IMG/VR virus record: IMGVR_UViG_3300001718_000007
Location: 2,539 to 28,955 of that record
Length of the DNA: 26,417 nt
Direction: 5' to 3' (one strand)
DNA from: a virus
Shown: positions 9,701 through 17,279 of the stretch, piece by piece
Numbering within the stretch: position 1 is the first letter of the stretch
Layout: each line of letters opens with the position of its first letter
Made by a program: the position numbers and the translations under genes
The notes under the pieces: generated by a model
Database searches by the model: none
What the model was told of the DNA's origin: nothing
Seen by the model: only the letters and a program-made list of their open reading frames with translations

Positions 9701-11582
9701 AAGGCTTTGATGATTCATATGTATATTGATAAACCGGTATAGGTGAGTAGTCCCATGAAAAAGTATCTCCATCTGTATATCCAACACTTCCTGCAATTGT
9801 TATTTCATATTGAGGAGGTGTTGTTGTAGGATCAAAATCCACTGCCAACACTAAAACAGGAGAAGGCAAAGCAACTCCATTTATTTCTTCTAAATAATAC
9901 CCCGGTATAATTCCGTTTAAAAGATCTGTTGTAACAATTTTTGTACCACTAACCGTACCTATAGCCGTTGTTGTTGTGGTTCTATCTGTATAAAGAGTGT
10001 CAAATGTATTATCAACAGGTATAGTCTCTATAACTTTATATACTACCCCATCTGATTCTTTAACAATAATGTCAATTTCAATTATTTTATAATTTTTGTG
10101 AGGGCTTCCTGAAGGCAATTCAATATTTAAAACTAAATTATTAATATTGTTTTGCATGAATTCCACAATAGTTGATCTAAATGCAGCGTCTTCATCACCT
10201 TCATAAAAATAGCCATTTTGTTCTGGAACAAAAGCGGCCTGTGTAAAAGGGGCTATTAACGAATATTCATTATCATCAAATTTAAACCTATAACTAAATG
10301 TTAAAAACTTATCTTTCATATAAGCTGGATCCCCATTCCACCCGTCATAATCTGCATCTCTTATACATCTTATATAATATCCAGGAGTTCCTGAGCTTGG
10401 GATGGCTGTTTGTGTTACATCATCACTGCTTCCTTGCATTCTAACATATTCACTTGGGTTACCTATTTTAGCTGCCCACCAAGCAACTGCGTTATCTCCT
10501 TGAGGTTGAACTACTCCTGGTGCTGATTCACCGCCCCCGATACCAAAAAAATCAGTTCCACCTGTTACGCCAACACGGTATCCCCCAGGCCTTGCGTTAA
10601 AAAACTTATTAGTATCTGTGTTACCTTGAGTACCTGCCCCCCAAGTTCCAGGGCTATAAAAAGTAGGCCAATCAACTATTGAGCTAGAATTAGGCGTTTT
10701 TAACTTTAAAGCCGCTCCTGTTGCACCTCCAACTCCTAATAACAAATTTGTCCAATCATCCTTATCAGCAACCTTATATCCTGTAGGCGCTAATTTTGGA
10801 TGAGTAGCCGCAGCCTCGTTATATATTTTTCCATAAACTTCTGCATTAGCGGGATTAAAGTCATAATAACACCAAGCAGGACCTGTTGCTGCATTCCAAT
10901 CAGATAAAGATTGTGCTTCTTCAATTGGGGTGCCGTCATTTAATCTATCTACACTAAGGTTTACAGTTGTCCATTGTAGTAAATCAATAAGCACAGTAGG
11001 CAAATCAGCGGCATTAGTCATGGTAGAAGGATGTAAACCATTTTGTGTAACAGTTAAATCCAATAAGCTAGGAGCAATATACGGAGAAAATTTTGCTACT
11101 GAAATAGTTTGTTCATTTACATAATAACTTGGATCAGCAATAGCTGAAAGCACATTTAGTTTTCTAGGCTGATTATTATTGTCTGTCCAAAATAATAGAT
11201 CTTCTATTAAGGTTATACCATAAACCTTACTGGTTTTGTTAAAATTTAAATAAGCGCCTTTTGTAAGTATATCTAATGCTCCAGATCCATTGTTATATTT
11301 TATAATAAAATGACTTGTATTATTTGTTAAAAACAAATAAATATCATTTTTATCTTGATCAGCAAAAGCACCAATTGAAACTAATCCCGACACGCCAAGA
11401 CGTGTTTCAAAGCTAAAAACTTGTACATTACCAACTACGTTTTGTACAGTACCTACATCTGAGCTTTCAGATTGACTAATTTGAACATTTAGAGCATCTC
11501 TATATTCTCCATTAGGAATTAGACGTGCATCTAAATCCTTATTCATTTTAGATTTTATAAAAGAATTTGTAACTTTAGCCAT
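6714..11582 (-). CDS. Giant tail protein (muzzle/stabilization-like), 1622 aa, with inserted FISUMP domain and Ig/cadherin-like C-terminal region
   Basis: The N-terminus (NSFIKSKMNKDLDARLIPNG at 6-25, then EYRDALNVQIS and SDVGTVQN) fits the start of long tail stabilization/muzzle proteins of marine and crAss-like phages. The conserved block is interrupted after about residue 180 and resumes at about 420 with KDKFLTFSYRFKFDDNEYSL (424-443). Between them, residues about 205-409 match a FISUMP domain (Fibrobacter succinogenes major paralogous domain): RLNDGTPI, WCYYDFNPANAEVYGKIYN, LAPTGYKVADKDDWTNLL, FNARPGGYR, AWWAA, and terminal GYYIRCIRD. Towards the C-terminus, a stretch ending FYEITVKCTDPGGLVNTAVI looks like a cadherin/Ig-type sandwich. 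The gene lies between a ring-type connector protein (6-nt gap) and the 465-residue tail protein. The likely role is the tail tube or muzzle, with the FISUMP fold exposed for adhesion. Tail role strong; FISUMP assignment strong by motif; exact particle position inferred. Confidence 0.85.
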   Translation of the reverse strand: MAKVTNSFIKSKMNKDLDARLIPNGEYRDALNVQISQSESSDVGTVQNVVGNVQVFSFETRLGVSGLVSIGAFADQDKNDIYLFLTNNTSHFIIKYNNGSGALDILTKGAYLNFNKTSKVYGITLIEDLLFWTDNNNQPRKLNVLSAIADPSYYVNEQTISVAKFSPYIAPSLLDLTVTQNGLHPSTMTNAADLPTVLIDLLQWTTVNLSVDRLNDGTPIEEAQSLSDWNAATGPAWCYYDFNPANAEVYGKIYNEAAATHPKLAPTGYKVADKDDWTNLLLGVGGATGAALKLKTPNSSSIVDWPTFYSPGTWGAGTQGNTDTNKFFNARPGGYRVGVTGGTDFFGIGGGESAPGVVQPQGDNAVAWWAAKIGNPSEYVRMQGSSDDVTQTAIPSSGTPGYYIRCIRDADYDGWNGDPAYMKDKFLTFSYRFKFDDNEYSLIAPFTQAAFVPEQNGYFYEGDEDAAFRSTIVEFMQNNINNLVLNIELPSGSPHKNYKIIEIDIIVKESDGVVYKVIETIPVDNTFDTLYTDRTTTTTAIGTVSGTKIVTTDLLNGIIPGYYLEEINGVALPSPVLVLAVDFDPTTTPPQYEITIAGSVGYTDGDTFSWDYSPIPVYQYTYESSKPYKTLPEREVVRVYDEVPLRALAQETSGNRVMYGNFVANHASLNNLDYQVFAAEKNTQEAIEYPNHNLKQNRNYKVGIVLADKWGRQSDVILSKYDNLLDEFGQYVKGANMFHNYKSPNFLPQIGPWDGDQLRITFNDVIPEAANFQGISGYPGAYAISNTWITEFPVPISPFQAPAKYWRFTQINANGTYEYRLQELFVNWLTTYTTFFNSNKKLRGYYEDYINIISTSTETGGVVVLTTQDRIADSYLFEYSTAVITVSGSKAGASYDINELGYYSYRIVVQQKQQDYYNVYLPGVVNGYPINQNSDEVNKTGHIVLINDNINKIPRDLKEVGPVQTEFNSSVRLYGRVNNLSDGNQQYFPSPTPDTVTLIASQKELFGLADYTTTDIGYLNGLCLYPGFAVEYQETTFDSATPPAPTGSIRKFTNVNPLVARINTVNPIGEAEEDWVVDPTRTYPTSMYLAVYETAPVESVLDIYWETSTTGLISDLNTLVLSSSSTSLPTGLSDIIFAIEEDDAAGTPGSSSFFPTNFSGDIATTTGVLTAVYSKDIQGNLNTTTNRSNAIGATGEFDLIQNSNGSYYIQILLPQAYLTDSALLDYYLFVMEFTTATGETVSLNTDTVLVNKDPSFLPNSFSAPSDPTQLFIIPGVTADQTVIISGLKSVNGSADLNRRSTGMNTTEIEFATVNFESVPQDVTTEFQIAYQNPNTGATITRVSGAAPMLPAFYEITVKCTDPGGLVNTAVIQFTVGIKRYDGYVTWAPYSNQQLSGSDVPNSNPNLQNVNAKLVGGDQGPPLSTGIAFNYLPWNYTAPNVTPQGHFVNTSKRGLVANWTAQTRTIAAIAYAADTTGGQTGKIEGYGLVTTSIPTSNIINIQDYAGAAQSQKFVILATLEAFNPTQEEMLEGVVPGQSGTTATGLPYDYTGCLMANVCIGIVRNTLQAGTGTSQGASIFLAHAQDLGGLPISPSGANTLIKVDYTVPPFPLGTDGTNFPYYPE

Positions 11583-11588
11583 TTAATT

Positions 11589-12824
11589 TTAGTGTTTAAT
11601 CCATTTAGATTTACCTCTCATTACTTGAACAATTTCATCAAGTTTTATATTAGATAATCTTATTTTGGCATTTCTTAATTTAGCATTTTTTTCTCTTCTA
11701 AATCTTTGAACTACATACTCAGGCTGCTGAGCTCTTGTGGATATAATAGAATACATTATAGCTGAGTATAACGCATCTTCTGCTAACTTAGGTACTTTAG
11801 TATCCAGGTCATAAGCAAGCCCGTCTGAGATGTATTCTAGCACAATAAGCTTTCCGGCTAAATTGCTAGAAAAAGTCATTTTACCTTCTCTGTAGTCTAT
11901 ACCAAACCACCCGTTTGTTTGAGCATACTGAGGATCCATGCCATATAATTGGCCTGCTGCTGCAGATCCGTAAGGCCCAAAGCCCCATCCGCTATATCCC
12001 CACTCAGCCCAATCTTGAGTCCATTCTGAATTTATTAAGCTAGTATTATTTTCGCCCCATCTTTCAGTTGTAATAGAAGTTCCTTCTGTATTTTCACCAA
12101 AATTATCCTGAGTTGGCACACCGTTTTTATCTTGCAAAGGGGTTTCTGTAGGATTAATCGTTAAGTTATTAGCAGGATATATAGGTCTTTTAACACCTAG
12201 TTTATCTATCCAAGAAACTTTAACGTAATTTACGTAGTCTTGTGGTATAATAACACTTAAGCTGGGAGGTATATTTAATTCCGCAGATTTAATACTTTTT
12301 AAAGTGTCATAGCTAAATTCCTGTAAATTTCTTTTAGCAAAAAATAATACATCAGATTTTTTAGCTGTTTGAATTATTTTACCATCGCCAACATATCCAA
12401 CCATAAAGTTGTCTATTGCATCACCTAGTTTTATATATTCGTAATCACCGTAACCTTCTTCTACAACCTCTCCAAATGCTTTTTCTGGATAAGTAGCGCC
12501 ATAATTTCCACCAGTTAAGGTTTTTAATTGAACAACTACAATCGTATTTGCGGGCAATGGGTCGGTGATAGTAATTACATTATTTTCTACTGCATATGCT
12601 TGAATATATTCACTAAAACTTCCGGGAAGTCCAGTTGAACTTGTATATATTTTAAAGTTATTTAAAGCATAACTAGTAGCTAAAGGATCCCAAGAATCAG
12701 CGCCTCCTGAAACTATAGAAGTGTCAAATGTTGTTGGAAATGTCTCATTAGCTGAAGCGGTTATAGATAAAAACTGCTGTGCTCCTTGGTAATATTGTTG
12801 ATTTGTTTGGGTTATTAATGCCAT
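11589..12824 (-). CDS. Ring-type head-tail connector protein, 411 aa
   Basis: The protein has an N-terminal beta-rich part, with strands ending in NNVITITDPLPANTIVVVQL, that would suit a tail- or fibre-facing domain. The second half resembles connector proteins of marine and crAss-like phages: GYGDYEYIKLGDAIDNFMVG, SYDTLKSIKSAELNIPPSL, then DYVNYVKVSWID, a Trp/Gly/Tyr-rich loop around residues 265-300, and a basic helical C-terminus ending in GKSKWIKH. The repeated pattern 'helix, PPSL, I-P-x-D-Y-V' fits proteins that stack below the portal. It follows the 257-residue ring protein by only 3 nt and precedes the giant tail protein by 6 nt, so the three are probably translated from one transcript. 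In Crassvirales, several ring proteins join portal to muzzle; I infer this is one. I have no structural evidence for its order in the stack. Confidence 0.78.
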   Translation of the reverse strand: MALITQTNQQYYQGAQQFLSITASANETFPTTFDTSIVSGGADSWDPLATSYALNNFKIYTSSTGLPGSFSEYIQAYAVENNVITITDPLPANTIVVVQLKTLTGGNYGATYPEKAFGEVVEEGYGDYEYIKLGDAIDNFMVGYVGDGKIIQTAKKSDVLFFAKRNLQEFSYDTLKSIKSAELNIPPSLSVIIPQDYVNYVKVSWIDKLGVKRPIYPANNLTINPTETPLQDKNGVPTQDNFGENTEGTSITTERWGENNTSLINSEWTQDWAEWGYSGWGFGPYGSAAAGQLYGMDPQYAQTNGWFGIDYREGKMTFSSNLAGKLIVLEYISDGLAYDLDTKVPKLAEDALYSAIMYSIISTRAQQPEYVVQRFRREKNAKLRNAKIRLSNIKLDEIVQVMRGKSKWIKH

Positions 12825-12827
12825 TTA

Positions 12828-13601
12828 TTAGCTTTTTAGATTTACCTTGTCTTGCTGTATTTCGCCCATAGCTGCTTGTATAACATTACCGTTATTAATA
12901 ATAAGTCCACAGTATTTAAGTACGTTTAGTATAATATTAGATTGTTCTGATATGTCTAATTCAAAATTTAAACTTCCGTTTACATTAGTTGCAGTACGAA
13001 GAGAGTTGTTGTAAGAAAATTGTCCAACAGATCCTATTGAATAACCCCAGTAAACATTAGAAGGAGATGTAAGTATATTGCAAAGCAATGTATCAGGTTT
13101 TGGAAAAACCTTAAGAGAAGATGTTTTATCTTGAGTTACAAGATTTGTTAGGCTAGAAGCATAAAAAAGCGGATAACTTTTTGTAGGCTGCGTTAATTTA
13201 GATCTTGTTATTAAATTGTAATCTTTTACAGTAGTTAATTCAGCTACTGATTCTAACGTAGGGTTGTTAACGTAAGTAGCTATTACGTCCCCTATTTTAT
13301 AAACGTTTTCAGTAGTAGTCCAAGCTTTATCTGCTAAGCTATAAGAAAACAATACTTCTTTTTGAAAAGGATATAACTTATACTCTATATTTTTTACATG
13401 ATTAAAAAACTCCGAATCATTCTGTGTATTTATTTGGTCTTTCCGTATTAGCTGATTTGCATCAGAAAAATACTCTTGAAAAATTTCCATTTGAACTTGA
13501 GTAGCTATTTGGTTAAATTCCTCAGGCGTTATATATCCTCTTTGTTCTTTGTTTAACAAGTACAAAACTGTTTCATATACTGTATTTACGTTTACCGCCA
13601 T
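12828..13601 (-). CDS. Small ring-type connector protein, 257 aa
   Basis: The N-terminus (NTVYETVLYLLNKEQRGYIT at 6-25, then PEEFNQIATQVQMEIFQEYF) fits a connector family that I recall next to the capsid genes of marine Bacteroidota and crAss-like phages, where it starts with the same 'NTVY..VL.L.NKEQRGYITP.EFN..A...Q' pattern. The N-terminal 60 residues are helical; the middle and C-terminal parts are beta-rich, and the last 30 residues are helical again (SNIILNVLKYCGLIINNGNV). It lies between the 269-residue protein and the 411-residue connector, with a stable RNA hairpin in its 5' leader. The likely role is an adaptor ring below the portal. The ATG is taken at 13601, preceded by an A-rich stretch and no Shine-Dalgarno motif. 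Function is from family memory and position. Confidence 0.75.
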   Translation of the reverse strand: MAVNVNTVYETVLYLLNKEQRGYITPEEFNQIATQVQMEIFQEYFSDANQLIRKDQINTQNDSEFFNHVKNIEYKLYPFQKEVLFSYSLADKAWTTTENVYKIGDVIATYVNNPTLESVAELTTVKDYNLITRSKLTQPTKSYPLFYASSLTNLVTQDKTSSLKVFPKPDTLLCNILTSPSNVYWGYSIGSVGQFSYNNSLRTATNVNGSLNFELDISEQSNIILNVLKYCGLIINNGNVIQAAMGEIQQDKVNLKS

Positions 13602-13623
13602 TTTTTATTTTTATTATAATACA

Positions 13624-13650
13624 CAGGAGACTGTTGTGAGCAGCCCCCTG
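13624..13650 (-). promoter_or_regulatory. Stable RNA hairpin after the 269-aa gene
   Basis: In minus-strand RNA, arm CAGGGGGCUG pairs with arm CAGUCUCCUG over 10 bp around a 7-nt loop. Eight pairs are Watson-Crick and two are G-U. On the plus strand those two become A-C mismatches, so the structure suits the sense RNA. It starts 18 nt after the stop of the 269-residue gene. It is followed by an A-rich rather than U-rich stretch, so it is not a classical intrinsic terminator. It could protect the 3' end of an upstream mRNA, pause transcription, or shape translation of the ring gene. Confidence 0.6.
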
Positions 13651-13668
13651 GTATATTATGATTACATG

Positions 13669-14478
13669 TTATTTTAGTTTTTTCTCTATAGACCTAAAGA
13701 CTTGCACGCCTTCGTCTGTCTTAAAGAATGCTGCCATAGCTGAATATGGATTTTCATCAAAAGGAATTGTCATTAACTTAGCACCATTCGAAGCCCATAT
13801 AAATGTTCTTTGATCTTGTGAAAGACTAATTATTCCGTTTTCAGCAGCTATAATTGCTACGTTTCTTAATTGAACGTTTTCATCAGTGGCTAATTGTAAA
13901 AATAGGTAAGGACTTCTTCTTGCAAAAAGCAATAAATCTCTTTTTAATTCTTTAGATCCCATTGTAGAAACCTTTGATCCCATTTCTGTTCTTAAAATTG
14001 CCTCTGCTTGGTCAATGTCCATGTCTCTCGCTATATTTAAAGCGTCAATTTGTACATCTAATATTTCTAAATCATCTTCAGCAACTTCAACTGCACTAAA
14101 CTCTTCATATACTTTGTTTCTTAAAGGATGATATAAAGAAAGCAGTTTTTGTAAATTTTGTTTTTCTTTTGGTACGTTAAGACTTCCATCTTTAAATATA
14201 ATGTGTCCTAATGTAACCTCTCCATTTTGTTCATCTACCAACGGAGAATGCTGGTTTGTTGCATATCTAATTTCCCTTTGTTTTCCTGAATTTTTATCAA
14301 AGTAAAGTAAAGGATGTTTTGACGTATGCCTTGAATGAATAGTATGCGTTAAAGGAGAATTACCTGATATAAAATAAGTTCTATCTCTAACTTCCCATTC
14401 TGGTTTTTTTATTTCTTTTGTAATAGTTTTTGTTTGAGTTGCAACCTCAATAGTTTCTGCTTTAGCTTGTTTAGCCAT
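13669..14478 (-). CDS. Conserved-looking phage protein of unknown function downstream of the capsid gene, 269 aa
   Basis: I recall proteins of this type directly after the major capsid gene in marine phages, but no function. Residues 1-30 are a Lys/Glu/Thr-rich, probably flexible head. Residues 30-100 include RDRTYFISGNSPLTHTIHSR and HPLLYFDKNSG, then EIRYATNQHSPLVDEQ, suggesting a beta domain. Residues about 110-200 are acidic and helical (EVAEDDLEILDVQIDAL, and RELLLF-type helices around 180), and the C-terminus is compact with Trp228 and short helices. It has no Cys, signal peptide or membrane span. The gene is isolated on both sides by intergenic gaps of 86 and 67 nt, each holding a strong hairpin, which is unusual in this otherwise packed module and suggests its dose is set separately. 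A head-completion or capsid-decoration role is possible but unproven. Confidence 0.78.
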   Translation of the reverse strand: MAKQAKAETIEVATQTKTITKEIKKPEWEVRDRTYFISGNSPLTHTIHSRHTSKHPLLYFDKNSGKQREIRYATNQHSPLVDEQNGEVTLGHIIFKDGSLNVPKEKQNLQKLLSLYHPLRNKVYEEFSAVEVAEDDLEILDVQIDALNIARDMDIDQAEAILRTEMGSKVSTMGSKELKRDLLLFARRSPYLFLQLATDENVQLRNVAIIAAENGIISLSQDQRTFIWASNGAKLMTIPFDENPYSAMAAFFKTDEGVQVFRSIEKKLK

Positions 14479-14500
14479 AATATAATAAAATTAAATAGTT
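14479..14500 (-). promoter_or_regulatory. A/T-only leader of the 269-aa gene, shared with the scaffold gene
   Basis: The 22 nt directly upstream of the ATG match the 22 nt upstream of the scaffold-like gene (17247-17268) at 20 positions when aligned at the start codon. Both read toward ATG as a TAATT core followed by TATTATATT. There is no Shine-Dalgarno motif. It could be an initiation enhancer of the Bacteroidota type or a small duplicated leader. Base composition alone makes some similarity expected, so confidence is low. Confidence 0.3.
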
Positions 14501-14514
14501 TATAAAAGTAATAA

Positions 14515-14541
14515 TTACCCCCGTCAATACAACGAGGGTAA
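14515..14541 (-). terminator. Hairpin after the major capsid gene, possible weak terminator
   Basis: In minus-strand RNA, arm UUACCCUCGU pairs with arm ACGGGGGUAA over 10 bp around a 7-nt loop (UGUAUUG), with one G-U pair that would be a C-A mismatch on the other strand. It begins 23 nt after the capsid stop codon and is followed by a moderately U-rich stretch (UUAUUACUUUU). This could be a leaky intrinsic terminator or a 3' stabiliser that raises capsid mRNA over downstream genes. Its size and loop length match the hairpin at 13624-13650. Confidence 0.6.
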
Positions 14542-14564
14542 GAATTACATTAATATTGAGCTTC

Positions 14565-16031
14565 TTATGCTCCTTTGAATAATACAAAGTTGTTAGCAGC
14601 TTGTACACATAAACATCTTTCAGACAAGAAGTTAACTTGCATTGCATCAAGATCAGATGTGAAAGCGCCTCCAGCAGAACCAGTTAACCAAGACTTCATA
14701 CGACGATCATCAGCTTGTGAAGCTCTGTATCGAACGTGTAAGAATGGTCGACGAATGTTAGTTCCTAAGATTTGATCGTATACTGTAGAAGTTCCAGCAG
14801 GTACTAATACACCTTCAATTCCTTGAATAGTATAATCTAGTCCACCACGAGTAGAAGCATCGTTTAAGTATTTCCAATCAGTCTTATAGAAATCGTAAGA
14901 TCCTCTACGGAAACCGCTAAAACCTAAGTTTAATGCCATTTCTTCTGAGTTTTCAAACAATCCAAAAGCAGTTCCTCCGGCTTGACCAGCTGAAATAGCT
15001 CCTAGCATATCATCAAAATCTAAAGCTGTTTGGCGATTTAAGAAAAGCATGTTTTCTTCAATAGCACCTTGAGTATCTAAATTTTTAAGAATGGCATCAA
15101 AATCGTCAAGACCTGCAGCCGCTGTGAATCCAGTTTGTACATTTCCACGATCTTCAATAGCTTCAAATAAACCTTGAGTACCAGAAAGAAGTGCATTGTG
15201 TCCTGCAACACCGTCACCTGCAACTACTTTTTTACCTTCTACTACAGACATTTCTAAGTAATCACCAAAACGTAAACGAGTTTCTGATTCGGCTTTTAAA
15301 TACCATAAGAATCCAGATGTTCCGTCTTCAGTTGCAACTTCAACCCATCCAATTTGAGCCATATCAGATCCAGATACTACGTATTGGTTTCTAATGATGA
15401 TTGGTGAATTTGAAAATTGCGTAAAAGAAGGTTCAATACTTGCGTAGTTGTCTCCTACTAAAGTAGATCCTTTTTGATATTCAGATCCGTATACAAATAT
15501 CTTAACCTTAGCAGCAGCTGTAAAAGGTGCTGGATTACCAGCTCCGTTGGCAGTTACTAAATCAGCAGATCCGTAAGTAGCAACTGAAACTGCGGCAGTT
15601 CCAGGTCCAGCTGGTGTAACTTTAACTATAACTTTAGCTTCTTTACCTGTTACAGGATCTATAACAACTAAAGTTTGATTTGCAGATAATACATTTTGTA
15701 CAAAATTAGGTCCTACAGTAGCAGAAAGATTATTAATAGTTAATGTTGTTCCGTTAGTTACAGTTACATCATCATATGCAACGTGTAATCTATTTTGTTC
15801 CGACCAAATTACTTGATCAGATGTCATTGGCATTTCAGCTCCTACCATGCGTAAGAATCCAGATAATGTTCTGTTTCCATAACGCTCTACTTCTTGTTCG
15901 TAGATTTCAGGTAAATACTGCTTTGCAAATGTTCCCCCGCCTGTATCAGAGTCGAACGACAAGTAATTGTCGCTAAGCGTTTGTTGCGCTTGGGATGGTT
16001 TAATTGTACCAAATTGTGGTGTAATTGACAT
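14565..16031 (-). CDS. Major capsid protein, 488 aa
   Basis: The diagnostic block lies at residues 37-83: KQYLPEIYEQEVERYGNRTL, then SGFLRMVGAEMPMTSDQVIW and SEQNRL. I recall this pattern from the major capsid proteins of marine and crAss-related tailed phages, which adopt the HK97 fold. Residues 85-200 are a Thr/Ala/Val/Gly-rich beta region that may be an inserted surface domain; residues about 280-400 hold helices and a conserved-looking RGGLDYTIQGIEGVLVPAG stretch; the C-terminus (TSDLDAMQVNFLSERCLCVQ) is typical of the family. Codons are somewhat richer in C and G than in neighbouring genes, as expected for the most expressed phage protein. It follows the scaffold-like gene by 15 nt and is followed by a hairpin that may boost its mRNA. 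A folding partner could be the GroES-like protein encoded upstream. High confidence in the role; the fold is by family analogy. Confidence 0.9.
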   Translation of the reverse strand: MSITPQFGTIKPSQAQQTLSDNYLSFDSDTGGGTFAKQYLPEIYEQEVERYGNRTLSGFLRMVGAEMPMTSDQVIWSEQNRLHVAYDDVTVTNGTTLTINNLSATVGPNFVQNVLSANQTLVVIDPVTGKEAKVIVKVTPAGPGTAAVSVATYGSADLVTANGAGNPAPFTAAAKVKIFVYGSEYQKGSTLVGDNYASIEPSFTQFSNSPIIIRNQYVVSGSDMAQIGWVEVATEDGTSGFLWYLKAESETRLRFGDYLEMSVVEGKKVVAGDGVAGHNALLSGTQGLFEAIEDRGNVQTGFTAAAGLDDFDAILKNLDTQGAIEENMLFLNRQTALDFDDMLGAISAGQAGGTAFGLFENSEEMALNLGFSGFRRGSYDFYKTDWKYLNDASTRGGLDYTIQGIEGVLVPAGTSTVYDQILGTNIRRPFLHVRYRASQADDRRMKSWLTGSAGGAFTSDLDAMQVNFLSERCLCVQAANNFVLFKGA

Positions 16032-16046
16032 AGTCTTTTAATTTTT

Positions 16047-17246
16047 TTAGTTAAATTTTTTTGTTTTTACTCTTAATTTTGAAGAATCAGTGCCGGTGAT
16101 TGCTCTAACTTTAAATCCATTAACAAAAACATCCTGAGGCGCTTGCCTTGGGGTCCCTGTAGAAGGATTTTTAGATTTTGCAACTACATCTTTAATAGCG
16201 TCAGCTTTTCCTTGTTCGTAGAAATGATTAGCTATTTGATCTGAATGCGTAGCGGCGTACATAGCTTTGTGATAACCTTTAGGATCTTCGACACTGCCAT
16301 CTTTAGCTAGGAACTTCCCAACTACATTGCCTATGTCCGATTGCTTATCTGCAACTTCACTAGGGTTTGAAACATTATACTTAAACCTTTTATCTCCTAA
16401 TTTAAATTCGAAACCTTCGAAGTCATTAGAAAATAAGTCTTTTGTTTTTTGTTTAAAACTTTCGTGATGTTCTGTGGCTGTTTTCTGCCCTTCATTATAT
16501 CGGTTGAAAAAGTCTACTGCTTTTTGTTGATCTTTGTTTACGCTTGGCCTCAACTTGATTTCTTCGTAATATTTTTTCTTAGTATCTTCTAAAAAGCTTT
16601 TAGCTTTTGCAACCTCTTCTTTAAACGCAATTTTTTTCTTGCGTATTTCTTTTGGCTCATCTAAATCTTCATCATAAGAATAATCTTCCATAATTAAAGA
16701 TATATCTTCTGCATCTAAATGAGGCTTTGTTTTTTTATAAAACTCTGAAATTAATATATTATTATCTATCTTAGAGTAATCAGTGTTAAGTCTAGCGTAC
16801 TCTTCAATAGTCCCGCCAGTATCTTCCATAAAACTAATAAGCTTTTCAATATTTTCAGGCAATTCTTTTCCTAAAACTTTTTCATCTCGTAAAGCTTCTT
16901 TTACTTCTTTTACTGTTTCTTTAACTTCGTCTTCTGTTATTTCTTGAATAACATTTTTAACGGCCCCTTCGTCTCCTTGTCCCACTGTTGACAATTCCAC
17001 TTTTGGCTCTTCCCCTGTTTCTTTAACTGGCTCGCTTTCGCGTAACACAGCGCTCTCTGAGCTTTGCTCTTGAATGGCATTTTCTTCGTCTTTTTTAATT
17101 ACTACTTTAGTAACTTCAGGCACTACTGCACCTTGTACATTAGGAGCCGATAAATCAACCTTTATAGGTTCATTTGTAGGCTTCATAAATTTTTTTGGTT
17201 TGGATTTAAGTTTAAAATCCCCTTCTTGTTTTAACGTTTCTGACAT
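16047..17246 (-). CDS. Scaffold-like capsid assembly protein, 399 aa
   Basis: The protein is highly charged and rich in Lys and Glu. Residues 1-110 are low-complexity, acidic and probably disordered. Residues about 110-260 form long helices (TEDEVKETVKEVKEALRDEK; KKKIAFKEEVAKAKSFLEDT) fit for coiled coil. The C-terminus is basic with the pattern DVFVNGFKVRAITG then DSSKLRVKTKKFN, which I recall from proteins encoded just before the capsid gene in marine phages. Position directly between portal and capsid genes, acidic coiled coil and a basic C-terminal end are the hallmarks of scaffolding proteins, whose C-terminus binds the capsid protein. No protease motif is visible, so a fused maturation protease is unlikely. 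It is preceded by a 33-nt A/T-only leader. Scaffold role is inferred from position and composition. Confidence 0.8.
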   Translation of the reverse strand: MSETLKQEGDFKLKSKPKKFMKPTNEPIKVDLSAPNVQGAVVPEVTKVVIKKDEENAIQEQSSESAVLRESEPVKETGEEPKVELSTVGQGDEGAVKNVIQEITEDEVKETVKEVKEALRDEKVLGKELPENIEKLISFMEDTGGTIEEYARLNTDYSKIDNNILISEFYKKTKPHLDAEDISLIMEDYSYDEDLDEPKEIRKKKIAFKEEVAKAKSFLEDTKKKYYEEIKLRPSVNKDQQKAVDFFNRYNEGQKTATEHHESFKQKTKDLFSNDFEGFEFKLGDKRFKYNVSNPSEVADKQSDIGNVVGKFLAKDGSVEDPKGYHKAMYAATHSDQIANHFYEQGKADAIKDVVAKSKNPSTGTPRQAPQDVFVNGFKVRAITGTDSSKLRVKTKKFN

Positions 17247-17268
17247 AATATAATATAATTAAATAATT
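17247..17268 (-). promoter_or_regulatory. A/T-only leader of the scaffold gene
   Basis: This 22-nt stretch ends at the ATG and agrees at 20 of 22 positions with the leader of the 269-residue gene. It has no G or C at all and no Shine-Dalgarno motif. A role in Bacteroidota-type initiation, which favours unstructured A/T-rich leaders, is possible. The match may also be partly a result of base composition. Confidence 0.3.
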
Positions 17269-17279
17269 AAATAATAATT

